Below are positions 25,490 through 34,855 of a stretch of 64,000 bases of DNA, piece after piece. The stretch covers positions 1 to 64,000 of the forward strand of contig CAMLDO010000004.1 of NCBI GenBank assembly GCA_946478865.1, given 5' to 3'. Below the pieces are notes generated by a model. The model did not search any database, was not told the origin of the DNA, and saw only the letters and a program-made list of their open reading frames with translations. This stretch comes from an uncultured Methylobacillus sp. Lineage in GTDB: Bacteria; Pseudomonadota; Gammaproteobacteria; Burkholderiales; Methylophilaceae. A program made the position numbers and the translations under genes. Positions within the stretch are counted from its first letter, which is position 1. Each line of letters starts with the position of its first letter.

Positions 25490-26631
25490 GATTGCTGCTC
25501 CTGTTGCTTGTTGCTTGTCACGGTCCGGGCGGTCCACGGCGTCCAGTAGCCTTCCAGCTTGAGGTCGCGCAAGGCGGCATTCACGAAACGCGGCTCGACC
25601 AGTTCGCGCGGGTTCAGCGGTTTGCGGATAAGTCTCTCGGCCTGCGCGGCGGCGACCACATTGCGGAAATGCTCGTACACCGAATCGTCCACCAGCGGAC
25701 TCCAGCGGTCTTTCCAGCTCAGGGTCGGATCGTCGTAGTTGTTCCGGATCACCTTTTCCGGCGTGCGATTGCGGGTGCTGATACGGATCACCTGTTCGCG
25801 GCTCTGGTCCTGAGCCGCCCAGTAGGCTGCCTTGACGAAGGCCGTCGCCACCAGCTGGGTAAGCTCGGGGTAGCGCTGGATGAAAGCGCGCGTTCCCCAG
25901 ATTTCTGCGCGGTACTTGAAGTGCGGCGGCTTGCCCTTGGTGGACCAGATGATCCTGCCCAGCCGAGACTCTTCCAGCAGATAGCCGTTGTTGGCGAAAT
26001 GGGCATCCACCTTGCCGGAAGCGAGTGCCGCCGCACCGGCGGCGGGAGCGAGGTTGATGATCTTGAAGTCGCTGACCTTGAGGCCTTCCGATTCAATGAG
26101 CTTGCGCAGGCCGAGGTCCCACGGCCGGCCGCGATGCACGCTGATGCGCTTGCCTTTGAGCTCGCGGATCGACTTTACCTTGGAGTTATTTGGCACCAGC
26201 AGATACATGTCGCTGCCGCGACCGCTCGGCGCCACTACGGCAGTACGCACGCCGCCGGCATTGAGCAGCACCGAGGGCAAGTCGCCGATGTTGGCAAAAT
26301 CGATGCGCCCGCCGGCGAAGGCCTCGTTGGTCACGGCGCCGGTATCGCCCACTACCGGATACCACTCCAGCTTGACCCCGCGCTTGTTGAGTTCCGACTC
26401 CAGCCAGCCCTCCTCGATCACACGGTCCACCAGCGGAGTGGCGCGTATCGAGGTGACGCCGTTTTCCACGTAGGCGAAGGTGCTGATGCGCAGCGATTTC
26501 GGCACATCCGCCGCCCCGGAGAGCGCAGGCAGCAGCATCAGCGCAACGAGCAAAAAGTGCAGCGCTTGCGCAGTGCGGGCGACAAAAGCACGGCGCACGT
26601 ACCTTGGCTGATTCAATGCAATTTCGTTCAT
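25486..26631 (-). CDS. sulfonate-type ABC transporter substrate-binding protein 1
   Basis: About 381 residues (ATG at 26631; a TTG nine codons earlier is possible). It has a Sec signal peptide (hydrophobic LLVALMLLPALSGAA) and an SsuA/TauA/NrtA-like two-lobe fold: DFANIGDLPSVLLNAGG, LKGKRISVHRGRPWDLGL, AAALASGKVDAHFANNGY. No permease or ATPase gene lies in its own operon, so it probably docks on the permeases at 33304-34853. It heads the operon containing the DszA-like enzyme and has a near-consensus sigma54 promoter. Confidence 0.87.
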   Translation of the reverse strand: MNEIALNQPRYVRRAFVARTAQALHFLLVALMLLPALSGAADVPKSLRISTFAYVENGVTSIRATPLVDRVIEEGWLESELNKRGVKLEWYPVVGDTGAVTNEAFAGGRIDFANIGDLPSVLLNAGGVRTAVVAPSGRGSDMYLLVPNNSKVKSIRELKGKRISVHRGRPWDLGLRKLIESEGLKVSDFKIINLAPAAGAAALASGKVDAHFANNGYLLEESRLGRIIWSTKGKPPHFKYRAEIWGTRAFIQRYPELTQLVATAFVKAAYWAAQDQSREQVIRISTRNRTPEKVIRNNYDDPTLSWKDRWSPLVDDSVYEHFRNVVAAAQAERLIRKPLNPRELVEPRFVNAALRDLKLEGYWTPWTARTVTSNKQQEQQS

Positions 26632-26673
26632 ATCGGTATCCCAAAACCAGGAAAACAAGCTCGCTCAATGTTT

Positions 26674-26688
26674 GCAGGGAGCGTGCCA
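26674..26688 (-). promoter_or_regulatory. sigma54 promoter for binding protein - DszA-like operon
   Basis: Minus strand TTGGCACGCTCCCTGCA: a full -24 box and a -12 box with a single mismatch. GG and GC are 10 bases apart. It lies 43 bases before the ATG at 26631. Confidence 0.87.
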
Positions 26689-26787
26689 ATCCGGAAAAGA
26701 GGAAGCCAGAGAACGCTATCTCGTTGATATTTATTCTTAAAACAGGCCCAGGCATGGGCAGGATGCTGCGCCGAGGTCCCGCCTCAC

Positions 26788-26826
26788 TGTTGCAGTGCCA
26801 GCAAGGGGCTGCTGACACCGCAACAG
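26788..26826. promoter_or_regulatory. nested inverted repeats upstream of sigma54 promoter
   Basis: Inner repeat CAGCA-N6-TGCTG (26799-26814) lies within outer arms TGTTGC and GCAACA. It is 100-140 bases upstream of the sigma54 element. It could be the activator site, or a transcript hairpin after the ABC gene that ends at 26842; there is no U-run. Confidence 0.42.
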
Positions 26827-26841
26827 CCTGAATCTGACGCA

Positions 26842-28689
26842 TCAGGCCGTTTGAGGCTCGTCCAGCAGGGACGCGCTGTAGGTGCTGTAAAGCGCCGCGT
26901 ATTCCCCACCCGCCTGCAACAGGTTTTCATGGTTGCCCAGCTCGGCCAGTCGTCCGTGCTTGATCACCGCGATACGATCCGCATCGCGGATGGTGGCGAG
27001 GCGATGGGCGATGATGATGGCGGTGCGCCCCTCGCACAGGCGACGCAAGGCGTGCTGGATGCGACGCTCGGTATGGATATCGACGGCCGAGGTGGCCTCG
27101 TCCAGTACCAGCACCGCGGGGTTGGCGAGATAGGCCCGGACCAGGCACACCAGCTGGCGTTGCCCTTGGCTCAGGTGGCAGCCGAGCGGGCCGACTTCGG
27201 TGTGGTAACCGTGCGGCAGGCGCAGCAGCACTTCGTCCGCGCCCAGTTCGGCAATTGCGGCGGCGAGTTCGCCATCGCTGCTGTCGGGCGCCGCCAGCCG
27301 CAGGTTATCGAGCACGCTGCCACTGAACAGAACGTTATCCTGCAGCACCACGCCCACATGCCGCCGTAGCTGATGCTGGGCCAGCTCGCGCACGTCGTAA
27401 CCATCCAGCCGCACGGCGCCGCCCTGCACTTCATAGAACCGCGTGAGCAGCTGCACCAGCGTGCTCTTGCCATGTCCCGTAGGTCCGACGATGGCGAGCA
27501 CCTGTCCGGCCGGGATAGTGAGGCTGAAGTCCTCGATCACGGGCCGCAGCGCCGCCGGATCGTATGCAAAAGTCACGCGGCTGAACTCGACGTCCCCGTG
27601 CACCTGCTCCAGCCGGGCCGGATACGGTACATCGACTATTTCCGGCTCGGTGTCGAGCATGAGGAACACGCGCTGCGCCGAGGCCGCGCCTGTGGTGTAG
27701 CGCTCGAACAGATCATTGAGCTCCTGCAGCGGCGCAAGGAACAGGAACACGTAGAACAGGCACTGCGTCAGCTCGCCCACCGTGATCTTGCCGACCGCAA
27801 GCTCATGCCCGCCCGCGAGCAGCAGTACCGCGGTCCCGGCCGTGCTCAGTACGCCGGTCAAGGGCAGGAACCACCCAGCGCGGATGTTGCCGCCGATCAG
27901 GGCATGATTGAAATCGTGCAGCAGTCCGCGATAGCGCTCGCGGTTGGCTTCTTCCTGCACGGTCTGCTTGATGATGCGGACGCCGGACACGGTCTCGACC
28001 AGATGCGCAGTGAAGCGCGCGCGGTTCTCGGCCACCTTGGCCCAGTTGTTCTGCGATACCCGCTTGAACAGCCAGGTCGCGAACCCGAGGATGGGCACGA
28101 TGGCGGCCAGGCTGTAGAACAGCAGCGGCGAAATCAGCCACAGCAGGATACCCGCGCCGCAGCAGCGCAGGATTGCGGAGAGCAGTTCGGGCGGCCCCTG
28201 GATCAACAAGGGTTCGAGCGCGTCGATGTCGCGGTCAGCGCGCGAAATGATGCGCCCGGCCTTGGAGCGGTCGAAGTAACTCACGCTGAGCGACTGGATA
28301 TGCTTGAACACCTGGACGCGCAGATCGTTGAGCACGCGGATCGCCGCCAGCCCGGCGAAATACTGCGAGGCGCCCGCGAGCAGGAAACGCAGCATCCACA
28401 CCACGGCGATGCCGGCCGACATCCAGCCGATCAAATGCCAGTCGGCGCTCCAGGCGCCCCCCTGCTGTGTCAAGCCATGATCGATCACCTGCGCGATAAA
28501 CCAGGGGCGCACGAAGATCGCGGTGACAAGCAGTGCCTCCACCAGCACCACGAGGCCGATTTGCCGACGCACCGGCGCCAGCAGGGGCAGCAGGCGATGG
28601 AACATGCCGCGGTCGAGGTGCCGCTTGGCCAGCATCTGCTCCAGTTCGATGTCGGACAGCGGGCGCAAGGCACGGTTATCCTGGCTCAT
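26842..28689 (-). CDS. ABC exporter half, catalytically complete subunit
   Basis: A 615-residue membrane-ATPase fusion. Six helices occupy about residues 40-320; the nucleotide-binding domain follows. Walker A is GPTGHGKST, the signature is LSQGQ, Walker B is VLVLDEATSAVD with the catalytic Glu, and the H-loop is IIIAHRLATI. GGAG precedes the ATG. It overlaps the partner gene by 14 bases. Together they form an asymmetric heterodimeric exporter. Substrate unknown; the position inside the organosulfur island suggests export of a toxic sulfur by-product or a trafficking role linked to the receptor gene upstream. Confidence 0.9.
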   Translation of the reverse strand: MSQDNRALRPLSDIELEQMLAKRHLDRGMFHRLLPLLAPVRRQIGLVVLVEALLVTAIFVRPWFIAQVIDHGLTQQGGAWSADWHLIGWMSAGIAVVWMLRFLLAGASQYFAGLAAIRVLNDLRVQVFKHIQSLSVSYFDRSKAGRIISRADRDIDALEPLLIQGPPELLSAILRCCGAGILLWLISPLLFYSLAAIVPILGFATWLFKRVSQNNWAKVAENRARFTAHLVETVSGVRIIKQTVQEEANRERYRGLLHDFNHALIGGNIRAGWFLPLTGVLSTAGTAVLLLAGGHELAVGKITVGELTQCLFYVFLFLAPLQELNDLFERYTTGAASAQRVFLMLDTEPEIVDVPYPARLEQVHGDVEFSRVTFAYDPAALRPVIEDFSLTIPAGQVLAIVGPTGHGKSTLVQLLTRFYEVQGGAVRLDGYDVRELAQHQLRRHVGVVLQDNVLFSGSVLDNLRLAAPDSSDGELAAAIAELGADEVLLRLPHGYHTEVGPLGCHLSQGQRQLVCLVRAYLANPAVLVLDEATSAVDIHTERRIQHALRRLCEGRTAIIIAHRLATIRDADRIAVIKHGRLAELGNHENLLQAGGEYAALYSTYSASLLDEPQTA

Positions 28690-30523
28690 GGTCTACTCCC
28701 AGCAGATCGCGATAGGCGGGATTGCGTGCCGCCAGCTCCTCGTGGCTGCCCTGGTCCGCGATGCGGCCGTCGGCGAGCAGCAGCACGCGGTCGGCCAGCA
28801 GCACCGTGGACAGCTTGGACGCAATCAGCAGCACCGTGGTCACGCGGGCACCGCTCTCGTTGAGGCCGCGCAGGTTGTTCAGGATTTCGCGCTCGGTGAG
28901 CGCATCCAGCGCGCTCGTGGCGTCGTCCAGCACAAGGACGGCGGGTTGCGCAAGAAAGGCCCGCGCGAGTGCCATGCGCTGACGCTGACCGCCCGACAGG
29001 GTGACGCCACGGTCGCCCAGACGGGTTTCCCAGCCGGCGGACATGCGCTTGAGGATTTCCTCCGCGTGCGCGAGTCGCAGCGCATGCAGCATCCGGTCCT
29101 CGCTGGCTTCGGGATGGGCAACCTGCAAGTTGGCGCGCAAGGTGTCGGAGAACAAAAAGGTCTCCTGCGGCACGACATGCACCTGTTTGCGCAGCGCAGC
29201 CAGGTCGAGCTTGCGCACGTTGCGCCAGCCGAAACGGTCGGAACCTACCAGCACTTCTCCCGCATCCGCATCGACCAGGCGCGGGAACAGGCTTGCGAGC
29301 GTACTCTTGCCCGAGCCCGTCATGCCGACCAGCGCCACGATCTCTCCCGGATCGATACGCAGCGAGCATTCGGAAAGGATGGCCCGCCCCTGCCCCGGAG
29401 CAGCGAGCGACACGCGATCGAGCTTGAGGCCAAGCGGGCCTTGCGACAGCGCATCCTGGCCACCCACGATCGCCGGTCGCGCATCGAGCAGCTCCCAGAT
29501 ACGCGCGGCCGAGGCGCGCGCATCCGCAAAAATCTGCATGACGCGCCCCACGCCTTCGATACGGAACACCAGCGTGTTCGCGATCATGAGCGATGCCACC
29601 AGCTCGCCCAGGTTGAGCCTGCCTTCGAGCACAAGATGGGCGCCGAAAGCCAGTATCCAGGCATGGCTCAGCGCGACCACCGCCTGCGGCAAGGGGATGC
29701 GGCTCGCGGCGAAGGCGACAGCAGTTTGCGCCTGTCGGACGAAGAAGCGCACATGCGATTCGAACCGCTCGATGCGGCGCTCCTCCAGTGCGAACGCCTT
29801 GATCACGCGCACGCCGTTAACCCCTTCCGACAGTTCCTGGTTAACCGCGTCGTAGGCTGCGCCCGTTGCCCGGTCGAGGGCCACGAGGCGGCCGGTCTGT
29901 CGGACAAAAATACCGATGCCGATCAGGGTCAGCAGCAAGGGGACCACCGCGAGCCGTGGGTCGTACCACGCCAGCAGACCGATGGTGGCGATGACTACCA
30001 GTGCGGTTTCCACCACCTGACGCCAAAAACTGATGAGCGCGTCGCGCAGCTTGTCCGCGTCGCGCGTGGTGCGCGTCACCAGTTCGCCGACGCCATGCTT
30101 GAGGTGATAAGCGAGGTCGAGGTTCTGCACCTGCACCAGGATGCGTTCGCGCAGGTTGAACAGCAGTTCCTGCCCGATCACGAGCGCCATTACGCCCGCC
30201 AGGTACTGGATAACACCGCGTGCCAGCGCCACGGCCAGCAATACGGCCAGCCAATGCCAGCCCAGGGTGTAATCGAGGCTGCCATCGGGCAGATGCACGA
30301 CCGCGGCCCCGCGCTCGACGTCGTGGATGGCTTCCCCGATGAGCCACTGCTGCCACGCGAGGCTGAGATTGAGCGCGATGAAGAGCGCCGCCGTGAGGGA
30401 AAACCGCCACGGCATTTCGCGGTAGAGCGCGATGCATCGCAGCAAGGGATAGTCCCGCAACGAAAAAGACGAACGCCGCAAGACACTGAAGATTCGGTAC
30501 AAACAGGTTTGGATGGTTGTCAT
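28676..30523 (-). CDS. ABC exporter half, degenerate-site subunit
   Basis: A 615-residue partner with the same layout. Walker A is MTGSGKST and the signature LSGGQRQRMALARA. Walker B ends VLVLDDATSALD, with Asp in place of the catalytic Glu, and the H-loop is IASKLST, with Ser in place of the switch His. So the site formed by its Walker A/B and the partner's signature should bind but hardly hydrolyse ATP, as in known asymmetric exporters. The gene starts 71 bases after the TonB-dependent receptor stop and is probably in the same transcript. Confidence 0.9.
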   Translation of the reverse strand: MTTIQTCLYRIFSVLRRSSFSLRDYPLLRCIALYREMPWRFSLTAALFIALNLSLAWQQWLIGEAIHDVERGAAVVHLPDGSLDYTLGWHWLAVLLAVALARGVIQYLAGVMALVIGQELLFNLRERILVQVQNLDLAYHLKHGVGELVTRTTRDADKLRDALISFWRQVVETALVVIATIGLLAWYDPRLAVVPLLLTLIGIGIFVRQTGRLVALDRATGAAYDAVNQELSEGVNGVRVIKAFALEERRIERFESHVRFFVRQAQTAVAFAASRIPLPQAVVALSHAWILAFGAHLVLEGRLNLGELVASLMIANTLVFRIEGVGRVMQIFADARASAARIWELLDARPAIVGGQDALSQGPLGLKLDRVSLAAPGQGRAILSECSLRIDPGEIVALVGMTGSGKSTLASLFPRLVDADAGEVLVGSDRFGWRNVRKLDLAALRKQVHVVPQETFLFSDTLRANLQVAHPEASEDRMLHALRLAHAEEILKRMSAGWETRLGDRGVTLSGGQRQRMALARAFLAQPAVLVLDDATSALDALTEREILNNLRGLNESGARVTTVLLIASKLSTVLLADRVLLLADGRIADQGSHEELAARNPAYRDLLGVDHEPG

Positions 30524-30551
30524 GGACTTTCAACCGGAACTTGCAAAGATA

Positions 30552-30581
30552 ACGCCAGAGCGCCCGAAGGTGCCCTGGCGT
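30552..30581 (-). other. intercistronic hairpin between receptor and ABC exporter genes
   Basis: On the minus strand ACGCCAG and CTGGCGT are outer arms of a long hairpin closed by a TTCG loop, with one mismatch and one G-T pair. No proper U-run follows (TATCTTTGC). It may stabilise the receptor mRNA or partly terminate transcription before the ABC genes. Confidence 0.55.
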
Positions 30582-30594
30582 CCAACCAGCTACA

Positions 30595-33048
30595 TTACCA
30601 ACGCGTAATGAAGGACACGCCTATCGTGCGTGGTGCGCCCCAATAGATGTAGTCGCCATTGATACCTTGAGCGGCGTTGTATGCGGTCAGAGTGTGATTC
30701 TTGTACTCCTTGTCGAACAGATTGTTCGCATACAGCGTCCAGGTATATTTGTCCTTGAACGTCGAGTAGGCCAGTCTTGCATTGACCAGGGTGTACGACT
30801 CCTGCTCAAGAATCTTGCGATCCAGGCCGCTGGAATCCACCCCTTGCGGTGTGATGTAGTAGTACTGCTTGTCGATATAGCGGGCATCGCCTCCCACCAC
30901 GATCTTGCTGCCGTTTTCCAGCGGAATCCGGTAGTCGGCAGCGAACTGTGCCGTCACATGCGGCGAGCGAACCAGTTCGGCACCCGACAGATCAGGCCCG
31001 TTGTTGAGCACTTGCAGCTCGTCGTACTTGGTACGCAGCAGGCCCAGGCTGGCATTGACATGCAGGTTCTCGGTGACCAGCGCTTCCACTTCGAATTCCG
31101 CGCCGTTCACATGCGCCTTGTCGGCGTTCTGCAGATATGAAACCGTACCGTTCGCGTTGGCGTTGAAACCTACCACGTTAACCTGGACATCTTCGTACTG
31201 ATAATGGAAGACGCTGGCATTGAAGTTAACGCGCCCATTCAGCCACTCCGACTTGTAGCCCAATTCATAGGAATCAAGCTGTTCCGGATCGACGGTATTC
31301 ACCGCAGCGAGACTGGTCGCGGCAGTATTGAACCCGCCCGACTTCTCGCCATGAGCGTGCTTGAAATAGACGCGGTCATGCGGAGTAATCTTGTATTCCG
31401 GCGTGATGTCGTAGGTTACGGCGTTCCATGTCTTGGAATCGCTCGTGCTGAAGGTGCCCGAACCCGCCGTTCCAGCAGCCTGAAGCGGCCCCGTATAGGA
31501 ATTCCACCAATGCGCCAGATTGCTCCAGCGGTTGGCTGCGGTGGCGCCGGTCGAACCTACGCGGTTGAGATCGTACTCCTTCTTCTCACGCGTCCAGCGC
31601 AGCCCGAAAGTCGTGTTGAACTGGTCTGTCCAGTTATAGGTGGTGCTGCCGAAGATGGCAAAACTCTGGGCCTTGTGATCTAGTTCGGAGCTGTTATAGG
31701 CCGCACCCGGAGCTCCCGAGGGAGTGCCGCCGGCGGAAGCCACCGAGCCTGGTGGAAGCTGTGCACCTTGCGCCGCGTAATCCACATCCTCCTTGAAGTA
31801 GTGCACGCCTGCGAGCCAGTTCCAGCGGTCCTCCCTGGGCGAAGTCAGACGGAATTCCTGGGTGAACTGCTTGCTCTTGCCGTCAGCACGGGTGCGGGAA
31901 ATTTCGAGCGGCGTACTGTCGTTGTCCGAAAGCGTTTCGTTGTCGAAATCCTCATACCCGGTAATCGAGGTAAAGGCATATTTGCCAAGCTGCCACTTGA
32001 GGTTCAGGCTGATGCCGTTTTGCCGGGTATCGCTGTGCTCTTCGGCATTGCTGCTGATGTCCTGGCTATCCCGGCTGGGAGCGTATCCGCCCCGAAACAC
32101 GCCGTTCGCCGCGTAGCTCCCAGCGGTGCGAACTCCACCGTCAGTCTCGTAGGAGCGATGATGCACATTCAGCAAAGCCTCAAGATTAGGCGTCAGCACG
32201 GCCAGCAACTGGGCACGTAGCGCGCCATCCTCGATGGCGCCGCCATCGCTGCCGTCGAATTGGTTATCGAAATGGCCATCGTAGTTTTCCTGATGGAAAG
32301 AGACGCGACCGGCGAGACGCTCGTCCACGATCACCCCACCTACGCCGCCCTGTACCAGACGCTCGTTGTAGCTGCCGACATCCACCTTGACGTAGTCATC
32401 GTTGTCGCTCTCGTTGAATGAAGGTTTCTTCGAGACGACGCTGATCGCGCCGCCCGTGGTGTTCTTGCCCCACAAGGTGCCTTGTGGGCCTCGCAGCACT
32501 TCCACGCGGTCCAGATCGAACAGCGGGAAGCCAGTCGCGCTCGCGTTGCTGATGTAAACCTCATCCAGATAGAACCCCACGGGGTTGGACAAGTCCCACT
32601 GCTGCTGGCCGGCACCGACACCGCGTATCCACCAGCGCGGACGGCCGTGCTGCTGCGTACCGGCCGAGGCATTGGGCACGTAGCTGAGAATTTCGCTGGC
32701 CGAACGACCGATACCCTCTTCGAGCAACTCCTTGCCACCCAGGGCAGTAATCGCCGTGGATACTTCCTGAACGCTTTCCTCGCGCTTTTGCGCGGTCACT
32801 GTCACGGAAGGCAGCGCAGAATTGGTTTCGGCCTGCACAGGTGCAGCTTGCACCGTGGTTGCAGCCGTCGTTTCGGTCCCGGCTGCGGGAGCAGGTGTTG
32901 CAGCCGGGACTGCTTCGACCGGCGTGGCTTCGGCGGCAACAGCCGGAAGCGCGGACAACGCCAGTGCCAGGGAGAGAGACCTCACCAGCGGCTTCACCCT
33001 GAATGCCGCTGCCGCCCCTTGTTCCTGATTCAATTGGTAATGATTCAT
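30595..33048 (-). CDS. TonB-dependent receptor, putative organosulfur receptor
   Basis: An 817-residue outer-membrane receptor with a signal peptide (to about residue 40, ALPAVAA) and a Pro/Ala/Thr-rich linker of about 45 residues. The TonB box region is SVTVTAQKREESVQEVSTAI. The plug (SEILSYVPNASAG, FYLDEVYISNASATG, VEVLRGPQGTLWGKNTTGGAISVVSKKP) is of the general nutrient-receptor type rather than the siderophore type. The barrel ends in GVSFITRW. No Fur box is present; instead a sigma54-type promoter lies 67 bases upstream, as for other genes of the island. I infer uptake of a bulky organosulfur compound, energised by the TonB set at 38248-40242. Confidence 0.85.
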   Translation of the reverse strand: MNHYQLNQEQGAAAAFRVKPLVRSLSLALALSALPAVAAEATPVEAVPAATPAPAAGTETTAATTVQAAPVQAETNSALPSVTVTAQKREESVQEVSTAITALGGKELLEEGIGRSASEILSYVPNASAGTQQHGRPRWWIRGVGAGQQQWDLSNPVGFYLDEVYISNASATGFPLFDLDRVEVLRGPQGTLWGKNTTGGAISVVSKKPSFNESDNDDYVKVDVGSYNERLVQGGVGGVIVDERLAGRVSFHQENYDGHFDNQFDGSDGGAIEDGALRAQLLAVLTPNLEALLNVHHRSYETDGGVRTAGSYAANGVFRGGYAPSRDSQDISSNAEEHSDTRQNGISLNLKWQLGKYAFTSITGYEDFDNETLSDNDSTPLEISRTRADGKSKQFTQEFRLTSPREDRWNWLAGVHYFKEDVDYAAQGAQLPPGSVASAGGTPSGAPGAAYNSSELDHKAQSFAIFGSTTYNWTDQFNTTFGLRWTREKKEYDLNRVGSTGATAANRWSNLAHWWNSYTGPLQAAGTAGSGTFSTSDSKTWNAVTYDITPEYKITPHDRVYFKHAHGEKSGGFNTAATSLAAVNTVDPEQLDSYELGYKSEWLNGRVNFNASVFHYQYEDVQVNVVGFNANANGTVSYLQNADKAHVNGAEFEVEALVTENLHVNASLGLLRTKYDELQVLNNGPDLSGAELVRSPHVTAQFAADYRIPLENGSKIVVGGDARYIDKQYYYITPQGVDSSGLDRKILEQESYTLVNARLAYSTFKDKYTWTLYANNLFDKEYKNHTLTAYNAAQGINGDYIYWGAPRTIGVSFITRW

Positions 33049-33114
33049 TTATCCGTTCACTTTCTTGTATGTAAGACGTAATCAAGGATGCAATTGCATG
33101 CGGTTATGCCTTTC

Positions 33115-33129
33115 GCATGGAGCGTGCCA
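33115..33129 (-). promoter_or_regulatory. sigma54 promoter for TonB-dependent receptor
   Basis: Minus strand TGGCACGCTCCATGC: full -24 box, one mismatch in the -12 box, GG-N10-GC spacing. The 10-base TGGCACGCTC is shared with the element at 26674-26688. Confidence 0.85.
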
Positions 33130-33203
33130 CCTTGGGATTCAATAAATAACTTACTGTTTTTATTTATTTAATTTGTATTACATGCTTGATTGGACCAGGT
33201 CTC

Positions 33204-33222
33204 TGCTGCTGGTAAAGCAGCA
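33204..33222. promoter_or_regulatory. inverted repeat upstream of sigma54 promoter
   Basis: TGCTGCT-GGTAA-AGCAGCA, perfect 7-base arms, lies 75-107 bases upstream of the sigma54 element at 33115. It is a candidate activator-binding site of the same TGCTG/CAGCA type seen at other island promoters. Confidence 0.5.
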
Positions 33223-33264
33223 ATCCCAAAGTCAGATTGCTCATGCGCCAACAGCCGAGCGAAA

Positions 33265-33296
33265 GAGAAAACCGGCCATCCGGGATGAATGGCCGG
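33265..33296 (-). terminator. terminator after the ABC permease genes
   Basis: On the minus strand CCGGCCAT and ATGGCCGG form an 8-base stem with a 9-base loop, followed by TTTTCTCTTT. It lies just after the permease stop at 33304. Confidence 0.82.
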
Positions 33297-33303
33297 GAAG
33301 CGA

Positions 33304-34083
33304 TCAGCGGGCGATGCGGCCCTTGAGGGAGTGGTAGCGTACGCGCGTGAACAGCTGGTTGAGCAGCAGGCCGGTAACGCCTATGCTCGCGACGCCGATG
33401 ATGACGATGTCGAGGCGGGAATCGGCCTGGGCGTTCTGCATGAGCGTGCCCAGTCCGGCGCCGGAAACGAACAGCAGCTCGCTGCCGACGGTGGAAATCC
33501 ACGCGAACGCGAGCGCATGCATGAGCCCGGTCCAGATCGAAGGCAGCGCACCCGGCAGCAGCACGCGGCGTGTCATCTGCCATTGCGAAAGCCGGTACAC
33601 GGTGCCCACCTCGATGAGCTTGCGCTCGACCTGGCGGATGCCTTCGTAGGTGTTGAGCACCATGGGGTAGAACGCGGCGAGGCTCACGATGATGTACTTG
33701 GCCGTATCGCCGGTGCCGAACCACAGGCCGAACAGCGGCACCAATCCCAGCATCGGCACCTGGCGCAACGCATGGTAAATCGGCCCCACGATGATATTGA
33801 TCACGCCGGAAACCGCCATCAACCCGCCAATGGCGAGACCAGCACTGCCGCCTATGAGCAGCCCCGTAAGCATGGTGCGCAGGGTAGCCAGCAAGCTGCC
33901 TTGCAACTCGCCGGAGGACAGCACCTCCAGCAATCCGCGCCAGATATCCGCGAGCGGCACGAAGGCGTAGGCATGCCCGCCTCCCTGCCGCGAAACGCCC
34001 TCCCAGGCGACCAGCAGCAGCAAAGGCAGCACCAGCCCCTTCGCGAGCGGATGCCTGATCCAGTTCAATCCGATACTCATCAT
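33304..34083 (-). CDS. ABC transporter permease (SsuC/TauC family), subunit B
   Basis: A 259-residue permease with about six helices and the ATPase-contact EAA loop in YEGIRQVERKLIEVGTVYRLSQWQ, followed by RVLLPGALPSIWTGL. The ATG at 34083 overlaps the stop of the other permease gene (ATGA); a second ATG follows at once. It should pair with the upstream permease to form the membrane channel for a sulfonate-type importer. The ATPase gene is on the opposite strand at 37370. The operon ends here. Confidence 0.9.
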   Translation of the reverse strand: MMSIGLNWIRHPLAKGLVLPLLLLVAWEGVSRQGGGHAYAFVPLADIWRGLLEVLSSGELQGSLLATLRTMLTGLLIGGSAGLAIGGLMAVSGVINIIVGPIYHALRQVPMLGLVPLFGLWFGTGDTAKYIIVSLAAFYPMVLNTYEGIRQVERKLIEVGTVYRLSQWQMTRRVLLPGALPSIWTGLMHALAFAWISTVGSELLFVSGAGLGTLMQNAQADSRLDIVIIGVASIGVTGLLLNQLFTRVRYHSLKGRIAR

Positions 34084-34853
34084 TGATACTTCCATCTCAC
34101 CAAGCGACCTTCCAGGCCGCGAAATCCTCGATCCAGCGTGAAGCCGATGAGGCCCGTGATCACCACGCCCAGCATGACAATGTCGATGCGGAACATCTGC
34201 CGCCCCATCTCCATCATCTGACCGATGCCGCTGTCGGCCGCGAGCAGTTCCGCCGCGACCAGCACCATCCATGAACGCCCCAGGCTGATGCGCACGCCGG
34301 TCAGCACCGGCGGAATGGTGGATGGCAACACGAGGCGCCACACCAGCACGCGGGTCGGCAGCTTGTAGGCGCGCGCCACCTCGAAATAGCTCGGCGAAAT
34401 GCCCTTCACCGCGTCCAGCGTCGCGAGCGCGATGGGGAAGAACGCCGCCTTGGCCACAACGATGATCTTGAAGGTCTCCTCGACCCCGAAGATCAGCACC
34501 AGCATCGGAATGAAGGCTACGATGGGCACTTGCCGGATGGCGTGGAAAAGCGGCCCGCACGCCTGCTCGACCGATTTCGACAGCCCCATGAGAATGCCGA
34601 AGGCAAGACCCAGCAGCCCGCCGAACGTGAAGCCGACGGCGAGCCGATGCAAGCTTTGCTGCAGATGCAGGGTCAACTCGCCGCTGTGCCAGAGCTCGCT
34701 TCCGGCTTCGTACACGCGCTGCGGCGAAACCAGAATCTGCTCCGGGAACAAGCCGGCTTCGCACGCCCAATGCCAGGCAAGGAGCAGCGCAAGCGGCGAA
34801 GCGAACCAGAGGGCTTTGTGCAGCCAGACGGGAAGAGGCGCGCGAGCAGCCAT
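34080..34853 (-). CDS. ABC transporter permease (SsuC/TauC family), subunit A
   Basis: A 257-residue permease with the EAA loop LDAVKGISPSYFEVARAYKLPTR and LVLPSTIPPVLTGVRISLGRSW. I start at the ATG at 34853, seven bases after GGGAG, rather than at the TTG at 34859 that overlaps the binding-protein stop. Two non-identical permease genes in a row imply a heterodimeric channel, whereas Ssu and Tau systems in E. coli use one permease gene. The neighbours are the binding protein upstream and the second permease downstream. Confidence 0.9.
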   Translation of the reverse strand: MAARAPLPVWLHKALWFASPLALLLAWHWACEAGLFPEQILVSPQRVYEAGSELWHSGELTLHLQQSLHRLAVGFTFGGLLGLAFGILMGLSKSVEQACGPLFHAIRQVPIVAFIPMLVLIFGVEETFKIIVVAKAAFFPIALATLDAVKGISPSYFEVARAYKLPTRVLVWRLVLPSTIPPVLTGVRISLGRSWMVLVAAELLAADSGIGQMMEMGRQMFRIDIVMLGVVITGLIGFTLDRGFRGLEGRLVRWKYQ

Positions 34854-34855
34854 GC

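Noticed and set aside
30543..30557. A sigma54-like element (GG-N10-GC with TTGC) before the degenerate ABC exporter gene
   Set aside because: It would start transcription about 8 bases before the ATG, leaving no room for a leader, and it overlaps a strong hairpin. Spacing is right, but the site is probably chance.
28523..30646. A 707-codon open frame on the plus strand opposite the ABC exporter genes
   Set aside because: It is antisense to two clear ABC proteins, has no domain, is rich in His/Arg/Gln as expected from high-GC antisense frames, and has no ribosome-binding site. Similar long antisense frames at 6289-8040, 47345-49321 and 2091-3416 were dropped for the same reason.
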